A stretch of 64,000 bases of DNA from CAVUPF01 sp963777915 (lineage in GTDB: Bacteria > Actinomycetota > Thermoleophilia > Solirubrobacterales > 70-9). A program made the position numbers and the translations under genes. Below, piece by piece: positions 23,477 through 32,434 of this stretch. The stretch covers positions 868,001 to 932,000 of the forward strand of contig CAVZSH010000005.1 in assembly GCA_963777915.1 (NCBI GenBank), written 5' to 3'. The notes below the pieces were generated by a model. It made no database searches, was not told the origin of the DNA, and saw only the letters and a list, made by a program, of their open reading frames with translations. Every line of letters begins with the position of its first letter. Positions within the stretch are counted from its first letter, which is position 1.

Positions 23477-24747
23477 GCGGCCAGAAGGGTCTCGCTGACG
23501 GGAGCCAGCGCCCTTCGAAAGCGGTCCTCAGCACGCCCGACGCAGGCGGCCGAGAGGCGCTCGGCACCATAGAGCTCGGCAGCCAGAGCGGTCAGCTCCT
23601 CGACCGTGACCGCATCCACCCTGGCCAACATCTCGTCGAGGCTGTCGATTGGGAGGCCGAACAGCGTGGCGCGAGAGATCCGCGTCATCCGCGCCGCGGT
23701 CGACTCGGAGGAGAGGACGAGCCGGCCCTTTACGTTCTCCTTCGCGCGGGCGAGCTCCTCCGCCGAGACCGGCTCGGAGCGCAGCCTCCGCAGCTCTTTG
23801 CCGATGATCGTGCAGGCTTCCTCGACATTGTCCTCGCGGGTGCCGACGTAAGTCGCCACCAGCCCCGAGTCGGTGTATTGCTCGCTGTAGGAGCCGACCG
23901 AGTAGGCAAGCCCGCGCTTCTCGCGTACCTCGCGGAAGAGCCGCGAGGAGGTCGAGCCGCCGAAGATCGAGTCGAGGACGGCGAGCGCGTAGCGGCGCTC
24001 ATCGTCACGCCTCAGGCCCGGTGCCCCGAAGCAGATGTGGTACTGCTCGGTGTCCTTCTCGTGGAATCGCAGGCGTGCGGCGCCGTCTGGCTCCTGCGCG
24101 ACGGCGTCGCCGTTGCCGCCCCCCGGGGGGGAGACGAGGCGCTGGGCCAACTCGGCGATCTGCTCGTGGTCGAGATGGCCGGCGGCGCCGACGACGATCT
24201 CATCGCCGGTGTAGCGAGCCCGGTGGTAGGCATCGATGTCGGGTACCGGGATCGAGGCGATCACCTCTGCCTCGCCCAGCACCCGGCGACCGAGCGGATG
24301 CTCCCCAAAGACGGCATCGGCGAGAAAGTCGTGGACGCGGTCCTGCGGTTCGTCCTCATACATCGCGATCTCCTCCAGCACCACGTCGCGCTCGGAATCG
24401 ATCTCAGGGTAGGCCGGCGCCAGCAGCATCTCGGCGAGGAGGTCGAACACCTCCTCGGTGTGTTCATCGAGGAAGCGGGCGTGAAGGTGGGTCGTCTCCT
24501 TGCCGGTCGCCGCATTGACTGAGGCGCCGAGCCCGTCGAAGCGCTCGGAGATCTCAATCGCCGAGAAGCGCTCGGTGCCCTTGAACAACAGATGCTCGAG
24601 GAAATGCGAGACCCCCGCCTGGGATGAGGACTCATCCCGAGAGCCGGTCCGCACCCAGAGCCCGAGCGCAACGGAGCGAACCGAAGGAACCTCCTCGGTC
24701 ACAACCCGAACGCCCGAGCCCATCGCAGTGAGATTCGGCGCGCCCAA
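23473..24747 (-). CDS. M16-family zinc metallopeptidase
   Basis: A 424-residue pitrilysin-type peptidase. The inverted zinc motif HFLEH is at residues 48-52, with the downstream Glu of the family in the following helix, and the inactive second half carries the usual RxYSVGSYSEQYTDSG-like segment. Homologues next to pnp and dapB in actinobacteria (PepR type) process unknown peptides. The TTG at 24747 gives the conserved LTAMGSGVRVVTEE start; an ATG at 24723 is the alternative. It begins 3 bases after the pnp stop codon. Confidence 0.9.
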   Translation of the reverse strand: MGAPNLTAMGSGVRVVTEEVPSVRSVALGLWVRTGSRDESSSQAGVSHFLEHLLFKGTERFSAIEISERFDGLGASVNAATGKETTHLHARFLDEHTEEVFDLLAEMLLAPAYPEIDSERDVVLEEIAMYEDEPQDRVHDFLADAVFGEHPLGRRVLGEAEVIASIPVPDIDAYHRARYTGDEIVVGAAGHLDHEQIAELAQRLVSPPGGGNGDAVAQEPDGAARLRFHEKDTEQYHICFGAPGLRRDDERRYALAVLDSIFGGSTSSRLFREVREKRGLAYSVGSYSEQYTDSGLVATYVGTREDNVEEACTIIGKELRRLRSEPVSAEELARAKENVKGRLVLSSESTAARMTRISRATLFGLPIDSLDEMLARVDAVTVEELTALAAELYGAERLSAACVGRAEDRFRRALAPVSETLLAA

Positions 24748-24750
24748 TGC

Positions 24751-26985
24751 CTAGCTGCGCGGCTCGCGCTCGCGCCGGCGGCCGTCGCGACCCCCGCGGC
24801 GCCCTTCGCGATCGCCGCCGTTGCGCCGCGAGCCTCCGTCGCCGGAGCCGACCGCGGCCAGCTCCTCGGCCGACTTTCCCTCGACCGAGGGGTCGCTGGA
24901 GAGGCGCAGCCCGATCCGGCCGCGCTCCTTGTCGACTTCGACCACGGTGACGTCGATCTCCTCCCCGGCCTTGAGCACGTCGTCGACTGAGTCGACCCGC
25001 TCGCCCGGCTTCACGTTGGAGATGTGCAGCAGGCCGTCGGTGCCCTTAACCAACTCGACGAAGGCGCCAAAGGTGGTCGTCTTGACGACCTTGGCCGAGT
25101 CGTAGCGATCGCCGATCTCGGCCTCCTTGGTCATCGACTCGATCCGGGCGACACAGGCTTCGACCAATTCGCTGGTCGGCGCGTAGATCCGCACCGTGCC
25201 GTCGTCCTCGACGTCGATCTCAGCTTCGAACTCCTCGCAGAGCCCACGGATCGTTTCGCCGCCTTTGCCGATCACAGCGCCGATCTTCTCCGGGTCGATC
25301 TTGATCGACTCGATCGCCGGCGCATGCGGGGAGAGCTTCTCTCGCGGGCCGTCGATCGCCTCGGCCATCTTGCCGAGGATGAAGAGGCGGCCCTTCTTCG
25401 CCTGCTCCAGCGCGTCGGTGAGGATGTCGAAGGTGACGCCGGTGATCTTGATGTCCATCTGCAGGGCGGTGATCCCGTCCGCGGTGCCGGCGACCTTGAA
25501 GTCCATGTCGCCAAGGTGGTCCTCGACACCGGCTATGTCGGTGAGGACGATGTAGTCATCGCCCTCCTTGATCAGGCCCATCGCCACACCGGCGACTGGG
25601 GCGCTGACCGGGACTCCCGCGGCCTGCAGGGCCATCGAGGAGGCACAGACCGAGCCCATCGAGGAGGAGCCGTTTGACTCCAGCGTCTCTGAGACAGCGC
25701 GGATCACGTAGGGGAACTCCTCTTCGCCGGGAATCGTCGCCGCCAGGGCCCGCTCGGCAAGCGCACCGTGACCAATGTCGCGACGCTTTGGCCCGCGCAT
25801 GAAGCCGGCCTCTCCGACCGAGAAAGGCGGGAAGTTGTAGTGGTGCCAAAATCGCTTCGTGGTCTGCAGGCCGAGCGTGTCGAGGCGCATGTCCATGCGC
25901 GTCGTGCCCAGCGCCACGTTGGAGAGGATCTGCGTCTCGCCGCGGGTGAACAGCGCCGAACCGTGTACGCGTGGGGCGATGTCAACCTCGCACTCGATCG
26001 GTCGGATCTCGTCCTGGGCGCGGCCGTCGGGGCGCTTCTTCTCGACCGCGATCGCCTTGCGGATCGTGTCCTTCTCGATCTGATCGAACGCGGCGACGAC
26101 CTCGGCCTTGCGTCCGGCGTCGGCGTCGTCGGTCTCGGGCGCGTACTTGGCGACGACCTCGTCCTTGACCTTGTCGATCGCCTCATAGCGCTCGAGCTTG
26201 CCCTCGGTGGCGATCGCGTCGACCAGGGCCTGGCCGTGGGAGGATCGGATGTCGCCGATCAGGCTCTCGTCGATGCTCGGGGCCTCGATCTCCAGCTTTT
26301 CCTTGCCGGCCTTGCTCTGCAGCTCATCCATCGCCGCGCAGAGTTTCTTGATCTCGCCATGGGCGATGTCGAGCGCGTCGAGGATCTCTTGCTCGGTGAC
26401 GCCGCCAGCGCCGGCCTCGACCATCAGGATCGCCTCGTCGGTGCCGGCGACGATCAGGTCCAGGTCGAGCTCGTCGAGGCTCTCCTCGGGGGGGTTGACG
26501 ACGAAGTCGCCGTCGAGCTTGCCGATCCGCACCGCGCCGACGTGGGCGGCGACCGGGACAGGAGAGATGGCCAGCGCCGCGGAGGCGCCATTCATCGCCA
26601 AGATGTCGTAGGGATGGACGTGGTCCACCGACATCGGGATCGCGACGAGCTGGGTCTCGTAGTGCCAGCCCTTGGGAAAGAGGGGGCGGATCGGCCGATC
26701 GATCATCCGCGCGGTCAGTGTCGCCTTCTCGCCGGAGCGACCCTCGCGGCGGAAGAAGGAGCCGGGGATCTTGCCCGCGGCGTACATCCGCTCCTCGACG
26801 TCGACGGTGAGCGGCAGGAAGTCCACGTCGCGAAGATTGCCCATCGTCGCCGTGCAGAGGACCATCGTGTCTCCGGCGCGGACGACGACCGAACCGCTCG
26901 CCTGCTTGGCGAGCTTGCCCGTCTCGAAGGAAATCTGGCTCTCGCCGACATCCACCGAGACGCGGCTAATGTCAAACATGCTCAT
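24751..26985 (-). CDS. pnp: polyribonucleotide nucleotidyltransferase (PNPase)
   Basis: A 744-residue PNPase. Two RNase PH domains (FFRREGRSGEKATLTARMIDR-type RNA-binding loop in the first, GSSSMGSVCASSMAL in the second) flank a helical domain, followed by a KH domain (IGAVIGKGGETIRGL) and an S1 domain (FGAFVELVKGTDGLLHIS). A Gly/Arg-rich tail ends the protein. It degrades RNA 3'-5' by phosphorolysis. The ATG at 26985 has GGAGG 10 bases upstream, immediately next to a hairpin that could occlude it. Confidence 0.97.
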   Translation of the reverse strand: MSMFDISRVSVDVGESQISFETGKLAKQASGSVVVRAGDTMVLCTATMGNLRDVDFLPLTVDVEERMYAAGKIPGSFFRREGRSGEKATLTARMIDRPIRPLFPKGWHYETQLVAIPMSVDHVHPYDILAMNGASAALAISPVPVAAHVGAVRIGKLDGDFVVNPPEESLDELDLDLIVAGTDEAILMVEAGAGGVTEQEILDALDIAHGEIKKLCAAMDELQSKAGKEKLEIEAPSIDESLIGDIRSSHGQALVDAIATEGKLERYEAIDKVKDEVVAKYAPETDDADAGRKAEVVAAFDQIEKDTIRKAIAVEKKRPDGRAQDEIRPIECEVDIAPRVHGSALFTRGETQILSNVALGTTRMDMRLDTLGLQTTKRFWHHYNFPPFSVGEAGFMRGPKRRDIGHGALAERALAATIPGEEEFPYVIRAVSETLESNGSSSMGSVCASSMALQAAGVPVSAPVAGVAMGLIKEGDDYIVLTDIAGVEDHLGDMDFKVAGTADGITALQMDIKITGVTFDILTDALEQAKKGRLFILGKMAEAIDGPREKLSPHAPAIESIKIDPEKIGAVIGKGGETIRGLCEEFEAEIDVEDDGTVRIYAPTSELVEACVARIESMTKEAEIGDRYDSAKVVKTTTFGAFVELVKGTDGLLHISNVKPGERVDSVDDVLKAGEEIDVTVVEVDKERGRIGLRLSSDPSVEGKSAEELAAVGSGDGGSRRNGGDREGRRGGRDGRRREREPRS

Positions 26986-27000
26986 CTATGTCGTACCTCC

Positions 27001-27056
27001 GGCCGCCCGGTTGGCGGCCCCTTGCATTTCAGAACTCTCGTTCTCTGTCCCGAGAG
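27001..27056 (-). repeat. two hairpins in the rpsO-pnp spacer
   Basis: Inverted repeats GGCCGCC / GGCGGCC (27001-27007 and 27013-27019) and CTCTCG / CGAGAG (27035-27040 and 27051-27056). The first abuts the pnp GGAGG. Neither has a U-run, so they are not terminators. In other bacteria stem-loops in this spacer take part in PNPase autoregulation; a similar role here is inference. Confidence 0.5.
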
Positions 27057-27086
27057 AGACTACAGACCGAGGGATGAAACGTCGGT

Positions 27087-27356
27087 CTAGCGACGAAGGC
27101 CGAGCTCGGCGACCAGGGAGCGGTAGCGCTCGAGGTCGTTGCGCTCGAGGTAGCGCAGCATGCGGCGCCGCTTGCCGACCAACATCAGCAGCCCACGCCG
27201 CGAGTGATGGTCTTTCCCGTGCTCGCGTAGGTGGCCGGTCAGGTCGTTGATCCGCTCGGTCAGTAGCGCGATCTGGACCTCCGCCGAGCCGGTGTCTTCG
27301 GCGGAGCGCCCGTACTTGCCGATCAGCTCAGACTTCTGTTCCTTGGTCAGACTCAT
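27087..27356 (-). CDS. rpsO: 30S ribosomal protein S15
   Basis: An 89-residue S15 with the conserved core ([29 protein letters not shown] segment, [33 protein letters not shown] end). It binds the central domain of 16S rRNA early in 30S assembly. It overlaps ribF by 4 bases and precedes pnp by about 100 bases, the widespread rpsO-pnp arrangement. Confidence 0.98.
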   Translation of the reverse strand: MSLTKEQKSELIGKYGRSAEDTGSAEVQIALLTERINDLTGHLREHGKDHHSRRGLLMLVGKRRRMLRYLERNDLERYRSLVAELGLRR

Positions 27357-28243
27357 TGCGGGTCGGTGAAGCTAGCACAGACCTGCCTGGCATCCTCAAC
27401 GTCGGCACGCATTTGGGCGATCAGCTCCTCGACCCCGGCGAAGCGCTTCTCGCCGCGCAGGCGCTCGACGAAGGCGACCCGCAGAGTCCTGCCATAAAGG
27501 TTCTCGTCGCGGTCGATCAGGTAGGTCTCGATCAGGACCCCGCGCCCGGTCTCGAAGGTCGGCCGCACGCCGACGTTGACCGCCGCAGGCACGCCGTCGG
27601 CGAAGGCCGCGTAAACGCCGTGCCCCGGAATCGCGAGGCGATCGTCGGGAACGATGTTGGCGGTCGGGAATCCCAGCTCCCGGCCGCGCTGATCGCCGCT
27701 CACCACCGTCCCCTCGACCATAAAGGGGGCGCCAAGGCAGCGCCGAGCGCTGACCATGTCACCAGCCGCAACCAGAGCCCGGATCCGGGTGGACGACACG
27801 GTCTCGCCGTCGACCTCGACAAGCGGCACCACCCGGGTCTCGAACTCTGGGCGCGAGGCGAGCATCTCGGGATCGCCCTCCGCCCTGGCGCCGAAACGGA
27901 AGTTCTCCCCGACCGAGACCCGCTCGGCATCAAGCCGCTCGACCAGGATCCGCTCGACGAAGTCCTCGGCCGACACAGTTGCGAACTCGCGATCGAAGGG
28001 GATAACAACCAGCTCGCGCACTCCCAAGCCCTCGATCACGTCGCGCTTTACCGCGAAAGGCATGATCAGCTTCGGCAGCGCCGTCGGGTGGAGTACTTCC
28101 AGAGGGTGGGGATCAAAGGTGAGGACCGTGTCGGCGTCGTCGATCACCTCCCGGTGGCCCAGGTGAACGCCGTCGAAGGTGCCGATCGCAACGTGGCGGG
28201 GCCGCGGCTGCGCGCCGGGCAGTCTGGTGACTTCGATGCTCAT
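27353..28243 (-). CDS. ribF: bifunctional riboflavin kinase / FAD synthetase
   Basis: A 296-residue RibF. The N-terminal FMN adenylyltransferase domain has [11 protein letters not shown] and the SSTRIR signature; the C-terminal riboflavin kinase domain has [11 protein letters not shown] and NVGVRPTF. It makes FMN and FAD from riboflavin. It overlaps rpsO and truB by 4 bases each, so translation is coupled along the run. Confidence 0.96.
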   Translation of the reverse strand: MSIEVTRLPGAQPRPRHVAIGTFDGVHLGHREVIDDADTVLTFDPHPLEVLHPTALPKLIMPFAVKRDVIEGLGVRELVVIPFDREFATVSAEDFVERILVERLDAERVSVGENFRFGARAEGDPEMLASRPEFETRVVPLVEVDGETVSSTRIRALVAAGDMVSARRCLGAPFMVEGTVVSGDQRGRELGFPTANIVPDDRLAIPGHGVYAAFADGVPAAVNVGVRPTFETGRGVLIETYLIDRDENLYGRTLRVAFVERLRGEKRFAGVEELIAQMRADVEDARQVCASFTDPQ

Positions 28244-28887
28244 CGAAGCATCGCCTCGGGGAGAACCTCTGCGACGCGGTCCAGGCCCAGCTCCTCACCG
28301 GCGTCCTCGACCTCGAAGGGGCCGATCGCGGTGCGACGCAGCGAGGAGCAATAGGCGTCCCCCAGCGTCTCGAGAAGGGTGCGGACGTAGGTGCCGGTTG
28401 AGCACTCGATCTCATATGTCGCGCTGCCGGCGTCATGGTCGAGCAGCTCGGCCCGGTAGACCTCAACATCGCGCAGCGGCGTCTCGACCGTCTCGCCGCG
28501 GTGCGCCTTGCGGTAGAGCCGCTCCCCTCCAACCCGCACCGCAGAGGTCATCGGCACCTGCTGGCGTACCGTGCCCGTAGGCAACTGCAGCGATACCGGC
28601 AGCTGCCCGGTCTCGGTCAGCTCCCCTTCGGGATCGCCGGTGCTGGAGCACCAGCCGAGGCGAGCCGTCGCGAGGTATGTCTTAGGCATCCCCACCAGGT
28701 GGCGCTGCAGCTTCGTCGCCCGGCCGAGCAGCAGCACCAGCAGGCCAGTGGCGAATGGATCGAGCGTTCCAGCGTGACCTACCCTGCAGCCGCGCTCCCC
28801 TCGCACCCGCGCCACCACGTCGTGTGAGGTCATCCCCGCCGGCTTGTCGCAAAGCAGCACGGAGCCCGCGGCCTCCCGGGCAGCCAT
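28240..28887 (-). CDS. truB: tRNA pseudouridine synthase B, short form
   Basis: A 215-residue TruB; most are about 290-310 residues. The catalytic domain is complete (DKPAGMTSHDVV, GHAGTLDPFATGLL with the nucleophilic Asp, YLATARLG, YEIECSTGTYVRTL), and the protein ends right after it, without the C-terminal PUA-like domain. It makes pseudouridine 55 in the T loop of tRNAs. The ATG at 28887 is preferred to a TTG two codons upstream because it lies 2 bases after the nrnA stop. Confidence 0.92.
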   Translation of the reverse strand: MAAREAAGSVLLCDKPAGMTSHDVVARVRGERGCRVGHAGTLDPFATGLLVLLLGRATKLQRHLVGMPKTYLATARLGWCSSTGDPEGELTETGQLPVSLQLPTGTVRQQVPMTSAVRVGGERLYRKAHRGETVETPLRDVEVYRAELLDHDAGSATYEIECSTGTYVRTLLETLGDAYCSSLRRTAIGPFEVEDAGEELGLDRVAEVLPEAMLR

Positions 28888-28889
28888 GC

Positions 28890-29897
28890 TCAAGAGCCGA
28901 GCTGTGCGGTCACCTCGTCGCAGAGGAAGGAGACCAGCCCATCGAGCTCGAGGTCGGTCGAGAAACCAGCCGCCCGCTTGTGGCCGCCGCCGCCGTGCCT
29001 GCGGGCAATCGCTGAGACGTCGATGTCGCCCTCGCTCGAGCGCAGGCTGACCTTGCGCGCCGCGCGTCCCCGGTCGCCGAGGTCGCGAATTACCGCCGCC
29101 ACCTTGGTGCCCTCGACCGAGCGCAGGTGATCGACAATCCCCTCGGTCATCTCCTCGCCGGCCCCGGTGGCGTCATAGTCGGCCGCCGTTATATAGGTGA
29201 GCACGAGGCGACCCGCGCAGTGGCGCTGGATGCCCTCCAGCGCCCGAGCCACCAGTCGCAGCTTCTCCAGCGGCACGTGCTCGTAGAGGCGCCGGTAGGT
29301 GTCGTCGACCTCGACCCCGGCTTCGATCAGATCGGCGGCGATCCGGTGGGTGCGGGCGTCGGTGTTCTCGTACATGAACTTGCCGGTGTCTGTGACCAGC
29401 CCGACGTAGAGAGCTGAGGCCATCTCCCTGGTGATCCGGGCCCCGAGCAGGACGGCGAGCTCATAGACAATCTCCGCCGTACACGAGGCCTCGGTGTCGA
29501 CCAAGTTGAAATCGCCGAAGCGGGTGTTGTCGTGGTGGTGGTCGATGTTGATCACGTTGTTGCCTCCCTCGACGAGGAAGTCGAGCGGCATCCGGTCGAT
29601 GTTGCCGCAGTCCAGGAAGACCACCGCGCGATCGGCGATGTCGGCGGGCGGCTCGTGGAACACCTCCTCCAGCGGCAAGAAGCGGTACTCGATCGGCAGC
29701 GGGAACTCCTTCGCCGCCATGAACATCACCGAGTCCTTGCCGAGCTGGGCGAGCAGATGGTGCATGCCCAGCAGCGAGCCGAGGGCATCGCCGTCGGGGC
29801 CCTCATGGGCAGTGAGCAGGAAGCGCTCGCGGGAGCGCAGCTCGGCGGCGACCAGCTCGATTTCTGTGGCCGCAAGGTCCACCGGCTCCCCCGTCAT
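28890..29897 (-). CDS. nrnA: DHH-family nanoRNase / pAp phosphatase
   Basis: A 335-residue DHH/DHHA1 phosphoesterase. Motifs are TAHEGPDGDALGS, the DCGN metal site, INIDHHHDN (the DHH motif), and the DHHA1 signature HGGGGHKRAAG near the end. NrnA degrades 2-5 nt RNAs and dephosphorylates 3'-phosphoadenosine 5'-phosphate. It complements RNase J and PNPase encoded nearby. It overlaps rbfA by 4 bases. Confidence 0.93.
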   Translation of the reverse strand: MTGEPVDLAATEIELVAAELRSRERFLLTAHEGPDGDALGSLLGMHHLLAQLGKDSVMFMAAKEFPLPIEYRFLPLEEVFHEPPADIADRAVVFLDCGNIDRMPLDFLVEGGNNVINIDHHHDNTRFGDFNLVDTEASCTAEIVYELAVLLGARITREMASALYVGLVTDTGKFMYENTDARTHRIAADLIEAGVEVDDTYRRLYEHVPLEKLRLVARALEGIQRHCAGRLVLTYITAADYDATGAGEEMTEGIVDHLRSVEGTKVAAVIRDLGDRGRAARKVSLRSSEGDIDVSAIARRHGGGGHKRAAGFSTDLELDGLVSFLCDEVTAQLGS

Positions 29898-30232
29898 CTC
29901 CCCTCCTCCAGCAGACGCGAGATTCGCACGCCCTGCTCGATCGTCTCGTCGTAATGGAAGGAGATGGTCGGCGTGCGCTTCATTCTGGTCTCGGCTGCGA
30001 TCTTGGATTGGATCACGCCGCGTGATGAGCGCAGCCCGCTCAACGTCGCCTCGCGCTCCTCCTCGGAGCCGAGCACGCTGACGTACACCTTTGCGGTGCG
30101 CAAATCGGGGCTGGTCTGGACCGATGTCACGGTGACGAAACCGATACGGGGATCGCTCAACTCGCTGCCGATCGCCGCGCCGACCACCTCGCGAAGCACC
30201 TCGTTGATGCGCCGCATGCGAGCGGTAGCCAT
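29894..30232 (-). CDS. rbfA: ribosome-binding factor A
   Basis: A 112-residue RbfA with the KH-like fold: RMRRINEVLREVVGAAI start, then DPRIGFVTVTSVQTSPDLR, AKVYVSVLGS and the RTPTISFHYDETIEQG signature. It matures the 16S rRNA 5' end on 30S subunits. The frame stays open far upstream inside infB, but the ATG at 30232, one base after the infB stop codon, gives the family N-terminus. Confidence 0.95.
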   Translation of the reverse strand: MATARMRRINEVLREVVGAAIGSELSDPRIGFVTVTSVQTSPDLRTAKVYVSVLGSEEEREATLSGLRSSRGVIQSKIAAETRMKRTPTISFHYDETIEQGVRISRLLEEGR

Positions 30233-30233
30233 C

Positions 30234-32429
30234 CTACTCCAGCGTCTGCTCGACCTGCTTGGTCTGGAAGAACTCGAGCACGTCACCCTCCTTGACGTCC
30301 GCGTAGCCGTCGAGGACGACACCGCACTCCTGGCCCTCCTCGACCTCGGACACGTTGTCTTTAAAGCGCCGCAGGGAGCCAAGCTTGCCGGTCCACACCA
30401 CAGTGCCTTCGCGAACCAGGCGGACGTTGGCGTCACGTGTGACTTTGCCCTCGGTGACCACACAGCCTGCGATCCGGCCTACCTTGGAAGCCTTGAAGGT
30501 CTGCTTGATCTCGGCCTCGCCGACCGTCTCCTCGACCTCGACCGCCTCCAGCATTCCCTCCATCGCGTTGCGCAGATCCTCGGTGACTTTGTAGATGACC
30601 GAGTAGGTGCGCACGTCGACGCCCTCACGCTCGGCAGCGCGGCGGGCATCAGCAAGGGGGCGGACGTTAAAGCCGATGATGATCGCATTTGAGGCCGCAG
30701 CGAGCATTACGTCGGACTCGTTGATACCGCCGGTCTGTGAGTGGATGATGTTGATCGCCACCTGCTCCTGGGGCACTTTGGCGATCTCGTCTTGGAGCGC
30801 CTCCAGGGAGCCGGCCACATCAGCCTTGAGGACGATATTGAGCTCCTTGATCTCCCCCTCCTGGGCGCGGGCGAAGACCTCCTCGAGGCTGACCTTACGG
30901 GCCTGACGGCGAGCCAGAGCCTCGGTCTTTAGTCGGTTTGCGCGCTCCTGGGCAAGCTGGCGGGCGAGGCGGTCGTTCTCGACCGCCTGGACGAACTCGC
31001 CGGCCTCGCAGACCCCGTCGAATCCCAGCACCTCGACCGGCATTCCTGGGCCAGCGCTGTCAACCCGCTCGCCGGTGAAGTCCTGCATCGCCCGCACCCG
31101 CCCCCACTGTGGCCCGGCGACAAGCGAGTCGCCGACCTTCAGTGTGCCGCGTTGGACCAGGACGGTGACCACGGGGCCGCGACCGGGATCAAGCTGAGAC
31201 TCGATCACCGTGCCCGAGGCTGGGGCCTCGGGGTTTGCCCCTAGCTCCTCCAGCTCGGAGACAAGCAAGATCATGTCGAGCAGGTTGTCGAGTCCATCGC
31301 GGGTCTTGGCGGAGACGTCGCAGTAGACGGTGTCCCCGCCCCACTCCTCCGGGGTGAGACCGTCGGCGGCGAGCTCGTTGCGAATACGGTCGGGCTGGGC
31401 GCCCTCTTTGTCGATCTTGTTGACGGCGATCAGCATCGGCACGTCGGCGGCGCGGGCGTGGTCAATCGCCTCTTTCGTCTGCGGCATCACGCCATCATCG
31501 GCAGCGACGACGACGACGGCGACATCGGTGACCTTGGCGCCGCGAGCACGCATCGCGGTGAAGGCGGCGTGACCAGGAGTATCGAGAAAGGTGATCGTCT
31601 TATCGCCGTGGTGGACTTGATAGGCGCCGATGTGCTGGGTGATGCCGCCGGCCTCCCCCGCTGCCACCTCGGTCTCGCGGATCGCATCGAGCAGCGAGGT
31701 CTTGCCGTGGTCGACGTGGCCCATAATCGTCACCACTGGCGGCCGGTCGGCGAGATCCTCCTCGGCATCGGTGAAGGTGGGTGCCTCGAGCTCCTCGTCG
31801 GCCGCGGTGACGATCTCGATCTTGCGGTCGTACTCGTCGGCGATCGTCCTGATCGAGTCATCGCTGAGGGTCTGGGTCAGGGTCGCCATTTCGCCCATCG
31901 TCATCAGCTTCTTGATCACTTCAGCGGGGGCCAGGCCAAGCGACTCGGCAACCTCGCGCACGGTCGCGCCAGAGTTAACGATGGTCGCCTCGGGCTCGGC
32001 CGGCGACTCGGCTTGGGGTGGCGGCTCCTCCAACAGCGGTCGGCGCCGACGCCCGCCGCGGCGCCTTGGCGGTCGCTGCGGTGGCGGCCCGCCCATCTGA
32101 TCGCGGCGAGCGGCCTGCGAATCGATCACGACACGGCGTTTTTTTGTGCCAGCCCCCCCGCCGGCGGGGGGGCTGGATGCCTGCCCGCCGGGGCGTACCG
32201 GCTTGCTGGAGGGCTGGGAAGGTTTGGCGGTCGGCTTGGGTTTCGCCTCGGCCTTGACCGCGACCCCCCCATCGCCTTTGGCGACCGCGATCGCCTTTAA
32301 CGCATCGGCCTCCTCGACGCTCGATGCTGCAGCTTTGACTTTGACCCCCGCGACTTTCAGAGCCGCCAGCAGCTCCTTGCTGCTGACCCCTTGCGCTTTC
32401 GCGATCTCGTGGACGCGCTTCTTAGCCAC
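30234..32429 (-). CDS. infB: translation initiation factor IF-2
   Basis: A 731-residue IF-2. The N-terminal IF2_N subdomain ([21 protein letters not shown]) and an Ala/Pro/Lys-rich linker are followed by a second IF2_N, the G domain ([26 protein letters not shown]), and domains II-IV. It positions initiator tRNA on the 30S subunit. The linker is short compared with streptomycetes, where IF-2 exceeds 1000 residues. It begins 5 bases after nusA, so the ylxR and ylxQ genes that often separate these two are absent. Confidence 0.97.
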   Translation of the reverse strand: MAKKRVHEIAKAQGVSSKELLAALKVAGVKVKAAASSVEEADALKAIAVAKGDGGVAVKAEAKPKPTAKPSQPSSKPVRPGGQASSPPAGGGAGTKKRRVVIDSQAARRDQMGGPPPQRPPRRRGGRRRRPLLEEPPPQAESPAEPEATIVNSGATVREVAESLGLAPAEVIKKLMTMGEMATLTQTLSDDSIRTIADEYDRKIEIVTAADEELEAPTFTDAEEDLADRPPVVTIMGHVDHGKTSLLDAIRETEVAAGEAGGITQHIGAYQVHHGDKTITFLDTPGHAAFTAMRARGAKVTDVAVVVVAADDGVMPQTKEAIDHARAADVPMLIAVNKIDKEGAQPDRIRNELAADGLTPEEWGGDTVYCDVSAKTRDGLDNLLDMILLVSELEELGANPEAPASGTVIESQLDPGRGPVVTVLVQRGTLKVGDSLVAGPQWGRVRAMQDFTGERVDSAGPGMPVEVLGFDGVCEAGEFVQAVENDRLARQLAQERANRLKTEALARRQARKVSLEEVFARAQEGEIKELNIVLKADVAGSLEALQDEIAKVPQEQVAINIIHSQTGGINESDVMLAAASNAIIIGFNVRPLADARRAAEREGVDVRTYSVIYKVTEDLRNAMEGMLEAVEVEETVGEAEIKQTFKASKVGRIAGCVVTEGKVTRDANVRLVREGTVVWTGKLGSLRRFKDNVSEVEEGQECGVVLDGYADVKEGDVLEFFQTKQVEQTLE

Positions 32430-32434
32430 TCGCG

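Noticed and set aside
27001..27019. Intrinsic terminator between rpsO and pnp
   Set aside because: The stem is GC-rich but no T-run follows; the pnp ribosome binding site follows directly.
25768..27090. A 440-residue open frame on the plus strand opposite pnp
   Set aside because: GC-rich codon bias keeps antisense frames open. The translation is low-complexity (Arg/Leu/Gly/Asp-rich) with no motif, and pnp on the other strand is unambiguous. The same applies to long antisense frames over carB (40794-42056), ftsK (16564-17862) and pyrC (43401-44543).
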